Source: DASWJZ01 sp963761005 (GTDB lineage: Bacteria; Pseudomonadota; Alphaproteobacteria; Rhizobiales; Afifellaceae). Taken from it: a stretch of 64,000 nucleotides of DNA. Below, one piece after another: positions 1 to 8,692 of the stretch. The stretch spans positions 1 to 64,000 of the forward strand of contig CAVXFK010000025.1 in the NCBI GenBank assembly GCA_963761005.1, read 5' to 3'. Numbering within the stretch: the first letter of the stretch is position 1; every line of letters starts with the position of its first letter. The notes beneath the pieces are model-generated. The model searched no databases and had not been told where the DNA came from. It saw nothing but the letters and a program-made list of their open reading frames with translations. Position numbers and translations under genes: made by a program.

Positions 1-373
1 CGTATCTATCTACCCCCGTTGAACTCGCCTCGGCGACGACCCGCCGCGCCGACCATTAGCCCAGATGCCGCAGGAAATCGCGATACGCGCCCATATAGCC
101 GCGTCTTGCCCATCGACTTCGAAAAACAAACTGGCGCCCCGCAGCTAAGAATTCTTGCATCCGCGCCAGAGCTTCCGGGGCAACCCCGTTGCGACGGCTC
201 CTTACACCATCTGGGATGAGCCAACATCCCGATGCAACCCGATCGTCGGAGTTAGCCTTAAGCAAGCAAATCTCCCCACACCGGGACGCCCCCTTTGCAG
301 TAACTGTACATGCGCGTCATTTTGCTATCGAAGTCTGAATCGGTAAGGTCGCGCCAACCTGCGGGCACGACAC
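1..373. other. left edge, no confident gene
   Basis: No gene is supported here. The only open stretch with protein-like composition is a minus-strand frame at about 56-265, whose C-terminal half is rich in Arg, Phe and Tyr and could be the tail of a broken gene, but I see no family match. The rest precedes the plus-strand gtrA-like gene and may hold its promoter. I could not pick out convincing -35/-10 elements. Confidence 0.3.
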
Positions 374-850
374 ATGGCTGCACAGAGCGCGCCGTCTTCT
401 GCGGCGATCCGGACGAACCGCGACCCTGTCGGCGCGCGGCTGTCGCCGGCAGTACTTGCGGCGCGCTACGCAGCCTTTGCCGCCGTCGCTACGGGCGCAA
501 ACGTTGCGGCCCAATGGGCGACGTTCACTCTCTATCACGGTCCTTTCTCTCTGGCGCTTGCGATTGCCGTCGGCACCGGCATTGGGCTTGTCTTTAAGTA
601 TATCTTGGACAAGAACTGGGTATTCTTCGACGTAGAATCCGGCTTTCACGCGCATGGCCGCAAGTTCGCTCTCTATACGCTGATGGGTCTTGCCACGACC
701 GCGATCTTTTGGGGCACCGAAACAGTGTTTCACTTGGTTTTCACCAATCCGGCCATGACCTACGTTGGCGCAGTGCTCGGCCTGGCGGTCGGCTACTACA
801 CAAAATACCGGCTCGACCGCCGCTTCGTGTTTCGGAGCGCCGTGCCATGA
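374..850 (+). CDS. GtrA-family membrane protein
   Basis: This 158-residue protein has about four hydrophobic segments (roughly residues 35-55, 60-80, 95-115 and 125-145) and the GtrA pattern of short basic loops, including an N-W-V-F segment after the second helix and a Y-x-L-D-R-R-F-V-F motif near the C-terminus. GtrA-like proteins are inner-membrane proteins thought to help move polyprenyl-phosphate-linked sugars across the membrane. The stop overlaps the start of the next gene (ATGA), so it is probably translated together with the DprE1-like oxidase. This suggests it handles the lipid-linked pentose made by the following genes. Family assignment is firm; the flippase role is inference. Confidence 0.88.
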   Translation: MAAQSAPSSAAIRTNRDPVGARLSPAVLAARYAAFAAVATGANVAAQWATFTLYHGPFSLALAIAVGTGIGLVFKYILDKNWVFFDVESGFHAHGRKFALYTLMGLATTAIFWGTETVFHLVFTNPAMTYVGAVLGLAVGYYTKYRLDRRFVFRSAVP

Positions 851-2173
851 AGCTGGCGGGCTGGGGGAACTTCCCGGCGGCGATGGACTGCCGAACGCTC
901 GATGCGCGCGGAGCATGCGCAGTCGCGGCAGCGGTGGCAGCCGAGCCGATACTAATCGCACGCGGCAACGGCCGGGCCTACGGTGACGCAGCGCTCAATC
1001 CAAAGGCGACTCTTCTGACACGGCGCCACAACCGCATACGGTCCTTCGACGCCGAGAGCGGCCGCATCGTCTGCGAGAGCGGCGTCATGCTCGCCGATCT
1101 GCTTGAAGTGTTCGTGCCGCGGGGATGGTTCCCGCCGGTCACCCCGGGAACGAAATTCGTCACCATCGGCGGCATGATCGCCGCCGACGTGCACGGCAAG
1201 AACCATCATGTCGCCGGCAGCTTTGGCCGTCATGTAGAAAGCCTCGAGTTGGTTCTCCCGGACGGAACGCTGATCGCCTGCTCTCCCGAGGGGAACCCGG
1301 ATCTGTTCGAGGCGACCTGCGGCGGAATGGGACTGACAGGCGTGATCGTTTCGGCGGCCTTCCGCCTAAAGCCCATTGAGACCGCCTGGATTCGCCAGGA
1401 AATCGTGCGCTGCGTCGATCTTCACGCGGTGATGGACGCCTTTGAGGCTTCGGCCGGGTGGACCTATTCAGTTGCCTGGATCGATTGCCTCGCCCGCGGC
1501 CCCGCCATGGGACGCGCCGTGCTGAACAGGGGCGAGCACGCAGGACTGTCAGATCTCGATCCACGCAAGGCCGCCGCACCGCTCGTTGCGCGCCGTCGAC
1601 GCACACGGCGGATGCCGATCACGCTCCCGGGATTGGCTCTCAATCACCTCAGCGTGCGAGCGTTCAATCAACTGTACTTCTGGCGCGGCTCCTCCCGCAC
1701 CGGTCTCGTCGACTACGACAGCTTCTTCTATCCGCTCGATGCAGTTTTGGAGTGGAACCGCATCTATGGACGGCGGGGGTTCACGCAGTATCAATGCGTG
1801 CTCCCCAAGGAAGCCAGCAGGGCGGGGCTCGCCGCACTGCTTGACCGGATCGGCCGATCCGGCATGGGCTCGTTCCTCGCCGTTCTCAAGCTCTTCGGGC
1901 CGGAAGGAAGCGGGACTTCTGTCCTTCCCGATGGAGGGCTTTACATTGTCCCTCGACTTTCCGATCCGAAAGGGCACCCTCCCGCTTCTCGCCGAGCTTG
2001 ACGCCATCGTCGCCGACCACGGCGGGCGGATCTATCTCGCGAAGGATGCGCGGATGGATCGCGAGATGCTGCGGTGTGGCTACCCGAAGCTTCGCCGCTT
2101 CATCGAGGTGCGCGATGAGATCGGCGCCGGACGCCGCTTCTCTTCCAATTTAGCCGGGAGGCTGGACATTTGA
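847..2173 (+). CDS. DprE1-like FAD oxidoreductase (frameshifted)
   Basis: FAD-dependent oxidase of the decaprenylphosphoryl-ribose 2'-epimerase type, which oxidises the 2'-hydroxyl of polyprenyl-phospho-ribose. The N-terminal FAD-binding region shows G-N-G-R-A-Y-G-D near residue 38 and T-P-G-T-K-F-V-T-I-G-G-M with H-G-K-N-H-H near residues 98-120. The C-terminal part carries the Y-L-A-K-D segment, where mycobacterial DprE1 has its substrate lysine. The frame is broken near 1911-1915: upstream it ends in a wrong-frame tail, while the other frame continues with the conserved S-F-P-M-E-G-F-T-L segment to the stop at 2173. It starts inside the gtrA stop (ATGA) and its own stop overlaps the TTG start of the next gene. 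The full length of about 440 residues is normal for the family. Confidence 0.85.
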
Positions 2174-2913
2174 GCGATCGCGCCGGCACCGTTCTGATCC
2201 TTGGCGCGGTCTCGGACATTGGCCTCGCCGCCGCGCACGTCTTCGCGGCTGAAGGTCACGATCTCATGCTGGCGGCCCGGCGCGCGGAACGGCTCGAAGC
2301 CGATGCCGAGGACCTTCGCATTCGCTATCGGGTCGCGGTCAGCACACATGAGTTCGATGCTCTCGCCACCGAACGCCACGGCCGCTTCGTCGCGGCGCTG
2401 CCGGAGTTGCCCGAGATCGTCCTCTGCGTTGTGGGTTTGCTCGGCGAGCATGCCGAAAGCATTGCGGATACGGCTCGAGCCGTCGAGGTGATGCGCAGCA
2501 ACTACGAAGGCCCGGCGAGCATCCTGGGCGAGTTCGCCAATCGCTTTGAGGCGCGCGGCCATGGCGCACTGATAGGCGTCGGCTCGGTGGCCGGCGATCG
2601 CGGCCGCGCCAGCAATTATGTCTACGGCTCGGCCAAGGCGGGCTTCGCCGCCTACCTGTCGGGCCTGCGCAACCGGTTGGCGAAATCAGGCGTGCAGGTG
2701 ATCACCGTCAAGCCCGGCTTCGTCGCCACGCGGATGACAGCGGGCATGAACCTGCCGAAAGCGCTCACCGCAGAGCCAGACGAAGTGGGCCGGGCAATCT
2801 ACCGAGCTTGGAAGGCGCGCCGCGACATTATCTATGTCCGTAAAATTTGGTGGCCAGTGATGGCAGCTATCCGCATGACACCTGAGTTTGTGTTCAAGCG
2901 GCTGTCGCTGTGA
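2170..2913 (+). CDS. DprE2-like short-chain dehydrogenase
   Basis: A 247-residue short-chain dehydrogenase expected to reduce the keto intermediate produced by the DprE1-like partner, giving polyprenyl-phospho-arabinose. The N-terminal nucleotide-binding motif reads L-I-L-G-A-V-S-D-I-G, followed by an A-A-R-R basic patch suited to NADPH. The catalytic Y-x-x-x-K appears as Y-G-S-A-K-A-G near residue 157 with a Ser in the preceding V-G-S-V-A-G. A TTG start is chosen because it overlaps the upstream stop and places the glycine motif at the right distance. The gene is intact. SDRs are functionally diverse, so the DprE2 role rests mainly on its place between the DprE1-like and UbiA-like genes. Confidence 0.85.
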   Translation: MSDRAGTVLILGAVSDIGLAAAHVFAAEGHDLMLAARRAERLEADAEDLRIRYRVAVSTHEFDALATERHGRFVAALPELPEIVLCVVGLLGEHAESIADTARAVEVMRSNYEGPASILGEFANRFEARGHGALIGVGSVAGDRGRASNYVYGSAKAGFAAYLSGLRNRLAKSGVQVITVKPGFVATRMTAGMNLPKALTAEPDEVGRAIYRAWKARRDIIYVRKIWWPVMAAIRMTPEFVFKRLSL

Positions 2914-2931
2914 GGGGCGAAGCATAGTCCA

Positions 2932-4419
2932 ATGAAGACGCGGAATGTCGTGAGGATTAAGCGACCGGGACCGCCGCGCGAGGAACAGGCACGGGCCGAG
3001 CCCACGATTTTCGTCGATCTCGACGGCACTTTGGTCCGCACCGACCTTTTCGTCGAGGCGATCTTTGCTCTCCTCCGGCGCAATCCGCTGAACATCTTCC
3101 GACTGCTCGCGTCTCTGGCTCGTCCGCGGGCGCGCGGTTGCCAAGGCCATGGTCGCCAGATCGGCTGGCCTGAACGCGGCCTCGCTGCCCTATGAGAGCG
3201 AACTTGTCACGTATCTCAAGGAGCAGCGCGCCCAAGGCCACACTCTGGTGCTGGCGACATCCGCCCATTGGCGCCATGCCCGGCGCGTGGCGAGACATCT
3301 TGGGATATTCGACGACGTCATCGCCACCGATGCCCATCTGAACCTGAAGGGTCGGCGCAAGCTGGAAAAGATCCGAGAGAAACGAACGGTCGTCCGTTCG
3401 TTTATGCCGGCAATGGGCCAGCCGATCGGGTGATCTGGGACGAGGCGCAATCGGCAATTCTGGTCAATGCGCCACGGCGCGACTCTTCAAAGTTGGCCGC
3501 CGAAAACAAGCTGTCTTTGCGTATCAATTCGCGCAGCGTGTTGCGGGCCTTCGTCCGCGAGATGCGCGTGCGCCAATGGGCCAAGAATCTCCTGGTCTTC
3601 GTCGCGCTTGCCGCTTCCCACACTTATGGCGACCCCACTGCCGTTACGAATTCACTCCTGGCCTTCTTCGCCTTCAGTCTGTGCGCGTCGGGAGTTTACT
3701 TTCTGAATGACCTGCTCGATCTGGAGGCCGACCGCGCTCATGTGACGAAGCGCGCTCGCCCGCTTGCCGCCGGCGAGTTGCCCATGGGATTGGCTATAGC
3801 GGCGGTCGTCCTCTTCCCGATCGCGGCACTGGCGCTGGCGCTCGCACTACTTCCACCCCTTTTCGCTCTCTTCCTCGCCCTCTACTTTCTGTTGACCAAC
3901 GCCTACTCGCTCGTGCTGAAGAAATCATCAGCCGTCGATGTGATGACTCTCGCGGTGCTTTACACTCTGCGCGTCATCGCAGGCGCCGCGGCGATAAGTG
4001 TCGTAGTATCGACATGGCTGCTGGCCTTCTCAGTCTTCATCTTTGTGAGCCTTGCTTACCTCAAGCGATACGTCGAAACCGCAGGATTGCAGGGAGCCGA
4101 CGAAAAAGCGCGAGGACGCGGCTACTATCGCGGCGACCAGGAGACAATGTTCACGCTCGGGGTCGCCAACGCTACCGCTTCGGTCGTTGTCCTTGCTCTC
4201 TATCTCAATAGCGCCGAGGTCACCAAGCTCTATCCGAACAGCCAAGTGCTCTGGCTGCTCTGCCTCCTTCTTCTGTTCTGGACAAATCGCATCTGGATCC
4301 GAGCTCGGCGAGGTCAGATACACGACGATCCTTTGGTGTTCGCGATAAGCGACCGCGTCAGCCAGCTTACTGGGCTGCTTTTCATCATCGTCGTGTTGGC
4401 CGGGCGCTTCTGGATCTAG
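2932..4419 (+). CDS. HAD phosphatase-UbiA prenyltransferase fusion (frameshifted)
   Basis: A two-domain protein of about 495 residues. The N-terminal domain has the HAD motif D-L-D-G-T-L near residue 27 and a later A-G-N-x-x-A-D motif. The C-terminal half is a UbiA-type membrane prenyltransferase with R-Q-W-A-K-N, the N-D-L-L-D-L-E-A-D magnesium/diphosphate motif and seven to nine hydrophobic helices. UbiA members of this kind move 5-phosphoribose from PRPP to polyprenyl phosphate; the HAD domain could then remove the 5-phosphate. Two frameshifts interrupt it, near 3120-3150 and near 3375-3400; the three pieces join in the order expected for known HAD-UbiA fusions. It follows the DprE2-like gene by 18 bases. 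Domain calls are strong; the substrate is inferred from the neighbours. Confidence 0.85.
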
Positions 4420-4647
4420 CTACCGTCGAGCCGGTTGCACGACACGACGCTTACTTCGACATGATTACGTTGAGCTCTCGCCAAGAACTATCCACCCGGA
4501 TAGCCGCGTTCACCACATCGTCGGAAAAGGCAACTCGACTTCAGAAGTATCACGAAACCGGTTGAATGCGACATTGGAGAAGGGTATACGCCAAGAACAG
4601 TATTCCGATGTCAGGTGGCGGAGTAATCCGCCGTCAGGTTACATGGC

Positions 4648-6346
4648 GTGAGCGTCTCACCATTGCATAGAGCTGACACGCTAGCGGCCCAGCTTCGCGA
4701 TAGAACGGGTCGGGCGCAAGTCCACATCGATTTAATACCCATCCTTGCTATCGCGATCGCGGTTACTGCGATCGGGGCGGCAGTCGCCTGGCTTCTGATC
4801 GGCCACCCGCCTCTCAACGGTATAGACGACGCAGCTATAACCCGCTCCTATGCCGAGAATATCGCGAACGGCTACGGCTACGTCTACAACATCGGTGGCG
4901 AGCGGGTCGAAGGCGCGACGTCCGTGCTCTGGACGATAGTGGTAACCCTTACCTACCTCGTCACATCCGCGCCCGAATACCTTATCCTGGCGATATCCTT
5001 TGGACTGACGGTGGCGGCCTTATACGCGGCTCTCAACATCGCCGAGCTCGTCGCGCGTTATCTCAATGCGCCATCTGCGATGTTTCGCTGGTTGATGGTC
5101 GTCGCACTACTTGCGGCTCCCAGCTTCTTCCTTTGGACAGTCTGGACGATGATGGAAGTCGCGCTCTGGTCCGCGGTGCTACTTTGGTTGATCTGGCGCA
5201 CCATCCTTCTCTTTCAGGACGAGCAACAGCAACACTGGCCGTTGCTCGTTGCAGCTGCACTCGTGCCCTCGGTACGCCCGGAAGGGATCGCGATGGCCGC
5301 GGGGTTACTTGCCCTTGCCGGAATTTTCAGTCACCGGCGTCGCATGGCGTGGATTGCGCTCGGCGTTGTCCTCTTTGTGTTTGCGTCGATGACGTCTCGC
5401 CCGGCTGACATACTTTGGCTACGTCTTCCCGAACACCTATTACGCCAAGGTATCATCGGATCACCTGGCGAATATCAAGGCCGGACTGCAATATCTGTTC
5501 GCTTTCATTTCCCAGGCGCCGTTCGCCAGTGTTTTCATCCTGCTGTGGGTCTTAGTGACCGCGGGGACGGTCGTCTCCCGGAAATATTACCGTTCAGCCG
5601 CCGTGCTCGTTGCGGCAACTGCGATATTCGGTGTGCTCGCGACCTACGTGATGCTGGGTGGCGATATCTTTCCTTTCTGGCGCTTTTACCAGCCGATCAT
5701 TCCCATTCTCCCTGCAGCACCGGTCGCGCTTGTCGCAATCGCGCTCGAAGGGCTGCCCGAGTTCGGATGGGAAACGCCGCCGCGAGCGCTCATCTGTGGT
5801 CTGATTTCAATCTACACGATCGGATTCTCTTCGTACGTTACCATGAGTCCCGCGAAGAGATGCACTTCAACTTCACGATCGTGAGAAGCGGTCAGGCATT
5901 CGGGCGTCCTTGAACACGATCGACCCCCAGCCCCGTGCTGGGCGTAACTGCCGCCGGCGCGGTCGCGCTCACATACAACGGCACGATCCTGGACCTGATG
6001 GGACTGAATTGGACCGAAATGGCGCATGCAAATCCGGTCAAGGTCGGAATTCGCAGCCACGCCAGTTTTGAAAAAGACGTATTCTGGCGGGCCGAGCCGG
6101 ATTTGATCAATTCCGACATGTTCCCGCAGGACTGCAGCCAAGAACGTCGCCATGTGATCCCGGATGCCTACGGCGGGCTACCTGAAGGGGCTGCTCGTGG
6201 ATCCGGCCTTTCAGCGCGCCTACCGCCCGGTCCTCATCGCGACCAAGGAGAACTGTCTCCTCGGCTATGCGAATACGCGCTGGCTGGATCGTATCAACAG
6301 CGCCACCATCAAGGTCCTCGACTGGCGCAGCATGGAGTTCGAATAA
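4648..6346 (+). CDS. AftB-like GT-C arabinofuranosyltransferase (frameshifted)
   Basis: Reconstructed protein of about 565 residues with many membrane helices, resembling mycobacterial AftB-type enzymes that use polyprenyl-phospho-arabinose in the periplasm. Near residue 55 it has I-D-D-A followed by Y-N-I-G-G-E-R-V-E-G-A-T-S, the acidic first-loop signature of this group. Around 5425 another frame carries P-N-T-Y-Y-A-K, and at 5940-6020 comes G-V-T-A-A-G-A-V with L-D-L-M-G-L-N, both typical of the family. Frameshifts lie near 5390-5425, 5865-5930 and 6145-6170, and the last piece ends at 6346. It lies 228 bases after the UbiA fusion on the same strand, and the donor expected for this family is the product of the preceding genes. 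The acceptor glycan is unknown. Confidence 0.75.
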
Positions 6347-6442
6347 ACTCGACGCTCTTCATAATCGAGCCGTGGGCTCCAGTCCGGATGCAGCCGGCGC
6401 CCTCTGAGACCCGCCGAGGCAGGACAGCGCATTCTGGTGACC

Positions 6443-7324
6443 CTATCGCGTCACCGCCTCCGCAACGAAGTGCCGCACCAACCATCGATTTCCCGGATAC
6501 GACTCCGGAAGCGCGCGTGTCCGGTAACCGAGACGCTGCAGCAAGTCGCGGCACGCGCTCGTTTTTTGCTCGACCGCAGCCACGTCCGGACCGTCAGTTT
6601 CGAGAACGATGCTGACGCGCTTGCGGGCAAGAATCGCCTGCATCCCTTTCAAGACGTCGAGTTCCGCACCTTCGACGTCGATTTTCACGACGTCCGGCGT
6701 CGGCCCTCTTCCCGATGCGACCCAATCATCAAGGGCCACCATCGCAACGCCCAAGCTACCCACGACATCCGGGGGTGTATCGGCGGACTCCAGCGCGGAG
6801 CCGCCTGAATATTCCGCAACGAGCAGCTTCTCATTTCGCGTCGCCGAGCCGACCGCGGCTTCGACGCAAGTGACGTTGTGAAGATCGTTGAGAGAGCAGT
6901 TGAAACGAAGGTGCACGAAGTTGCGGGGTAGTGGCTCGAACGCGACCATCGTCCCCGACGGCCCTACCAGCCCCGCGGCGACTATCGTGAAGAACCCCAC
7001 GTTGGCGCCGATGTCGTAGAAGACATCGCCAGGTTCGAGAAGCTCCTTGATGGCCTCTTGGACGGGGAGTTCGTTACTTCCTAAGCCGTAGTCGGGATTA
7101 GACGGCCCCGGGCAGAACCGAGCGCCGGCTGCCACACCGCTCTGCATCACCTGCACCTTGGATCGACGCAGCGACAAAGAAGCACGCAAGCGAAGCTCTG
7201 CCCCCAGCCGGTTCAATCGACGCCGGAAGCTCCCGGCAGAGAGAACGGCCTCAATTCTGTCTTCGGTCAACTCACGCATGATGGCGCTGGGCGGCAGTTC
7301 CGCCTTCCACATCTGCAGCCACAA
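6443..7324 (-). CDS. FkbM-family methyltransferase
   Basis: A 293-residue SAM-dependent methyltransferase of the FkbM group, which usually O-methylates sugars. The SAM motif D-I-G-A-N-V-G-F-F-T is near residue 100, followed by A-F-E-P at motif II and V-V-K-I-D-V-E-G-A-E near residue 215, which is the diagnostic FkbM segment. It is the last gene of the minus-strand Wzm/Wzt run and starts only three bases after the stop of the zinc-ribbon methyltransferase upstream, so it is very likely in the same transcript. The frame is intact. Methylation of the polysaccharide carried by the adjacent ABC exporter, for instance as a chain-end mark, is plausible but not shown by the sequence. Confidence 0.88.
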   Translation of the reverse strand: MWLQMWKAELPPSAIMRELTEDRIEAVLSAGSFRRRLNRLGAELRLRASLSLRRSKVQVMQSGVAAGARFCPGPSNPDYGLGSNELPVQEAIKELLEPGDVFYDIGANVGFFTIVAAGLVGPSGTMVAFEPLPRNFVHLRFNCSLNDLHNVTCVEAAVGSATRNEKLLVAEYSGGSALESADTPPDVVGSLGVAMVALDDWVASGRGPTPDVVKIDVEGAELDVLKGMQAILARKRVSIVLETDGPDVAAVEQKTSACRDLLQRLGYRTRALPESYPGNRWLVRHFVAEAVTR

Positions 7325-7327
7325 AGC

Positions 7328-8692
7328 TCACAGGAGACGCTCCGGACGCGAATAGCATTCGGGCAGGCTGACGAGAACCGAAGAGCACAAGAGCTCGCAA
7401 ACGCGCTCCGATAGATATCCCGAGCGTTTAGCGGCAGTGATCTCTGCGACCGTCCCGGCGCGCAAATGGACCAACTCCGGAACCGGGGAACCGCTTACCG
7501 AGCATTCAGCGCGGAGCGCGTCCGAGGGCCACTTCGCCGTTGCGACCAGCTCGTCGCCGCTTCTTTCCAAGTGGTACAAGGGATTGAACCACAGAAGATC
7601 AGGGCGCCGCCCCAAGGCTTCGTCCAGCCGCTCGTGTCGGTGCCACAGCGCATCGTTGCGTCCCCCGAACAGTGTAAGGGCGTTGCTGGATTCCACGTCC
7701 GCCTTGTCAGCCGGCCCCGTAAGGTCGACGGAGCCATCGCTCCGGAACCCTCGTAGGATAGCCGCCTCCGGAACCAGCCGTTGCTCCCCGAACACGAAGC
7801 GCGCCGCATAGCCATAAGCGTCGAGCGGTGCGCCGGCGTTGACGTTGGCAGCCGCCGCGTTGTGCATATGGGCGAACAGCCAGACGCCGTCTTCATCGCT
7901 CACGACGCGGTCGGCCTCGCGCAACAGAGACGTCTTGGATCGAACGTAGTGCAACCCGTCGAGGCAGTAGAGGCCGTCAAACGTGTTTGATGCGAACGGC
8001 AGCGGCACTTCAACGTCGAGGCACATTGCCACGGAGTTTGGCGCCAGAAAGCGACGGGCAATCGAAAGATTGACGAAATCGATATCCGTCGCGACCACCT
8101 CCGTCTCTGGACAAAGGGCAGTGACTGTCGCGCTCAAATGTCCGATTCCACACAGGATTTCGAGCAGGCGTCTTCGAGGCGATCGTCCGTGATGGTCGCC
8201 GAGAATGACGACCGAGGGAACCGCCGCCAGGAAGCTAGGGTTCGCGAAGCGCTGATAGAGGTAGTCGGCATAGACACCGGGACGAGTTGCGCGGAGCGAC
8301 TCCTCGAACGTGCCGCGGTCGTTCGCCTGCGGCCCAGCGGAGTGGCCTCGAAGCCGATCCAACCATCGCCTGTGGCGGTCGTGATCGAGGGAATGCGCCG
8401 TCGGCTGCGGCACGCCGGGCGCTCGCCCGGCCTCCATCAGCCACTGCCGGGCGCCGACAAGGTCGCGCTTGCGCAACCGCTCGACCGCCTCGTTTGCGAT
8501 CGACGCGACAGGACTGATCTGCCGCAGCACCGGGATGCCCTCGACGACCGGGTATTCATAGCAGTCGCAGCGGAGAACGCCGTGTTCAAGCCCAAGAGGC
8601 GACGAGGCGACCTCCAGGATCGGTCGGATGTTCGACCCGCAATACGGACACCGGAGGTCTTCAAGCAACGCGCGGGGGAACTCACGCCCCAT
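7328..8692 (-). CDS. Trm112-like zinc-ribbon/SAM methyltransferase
   Basis: A protein of about 454 residues. Residues 1-55 form a Trm112-like zinc ribbon with C-P-Y-C and a second cysteine pair C-D-C ahead of a V-V-E-G-I-P-V-L segment. The central region holds a class I methyltransferase fold with L-L-E-I-L-C-G-I-G, A-T-D-I-D-F and a later F-D-G-L-Y-C-L-D-G-L-H. The motif I has Cys where many relatives have Gly. The start is fixed by overlap: its ATG shares bases with the stop of the upstream unknown gene (ATGA). A third, C-terminal part of about 150 residues is not recognisable. Target is unknown; context points to glycan modification. Confidence 0.8.
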   Translation of the reverse strand: MGREFPRALLEDLRCPYCGSNIRPILEVASSPLGLEHGVLRCDCYEYPVVEGIPVLRQISPVASIANEAVERLRKRDLVGARQWLMEAGRAPGVPQPTAHSLDHDRHRRWLDRLRGHSAGPQANDRGTFEESLRATRPGVYADYLYQRFANPSFLAAVPSVVILGDHHGRSPRRRLLEILCGIGHLSATVTALCPETEVVATDIDFVNLSIARRFLAPNSVAMCLDVEVPLPFASNTFDGLYCLDGLHYVRSKTSLLREADRVVSDEDGVWLFAHMHNAAAANVNAGAPLDAYGYAARFVFGEQRLVPEAAILRGFRSDGSVDLTGPADKADVESSNALTLFGGRNDALWHRHERLDEALGRRPDLLWFNPLYHLERSGDELVATAKWPSDALRAECSVSGSPVPELVHLRAGTVAEITAAKRSGYLSERVCELLCSSVLVSLPECYSRPERLL

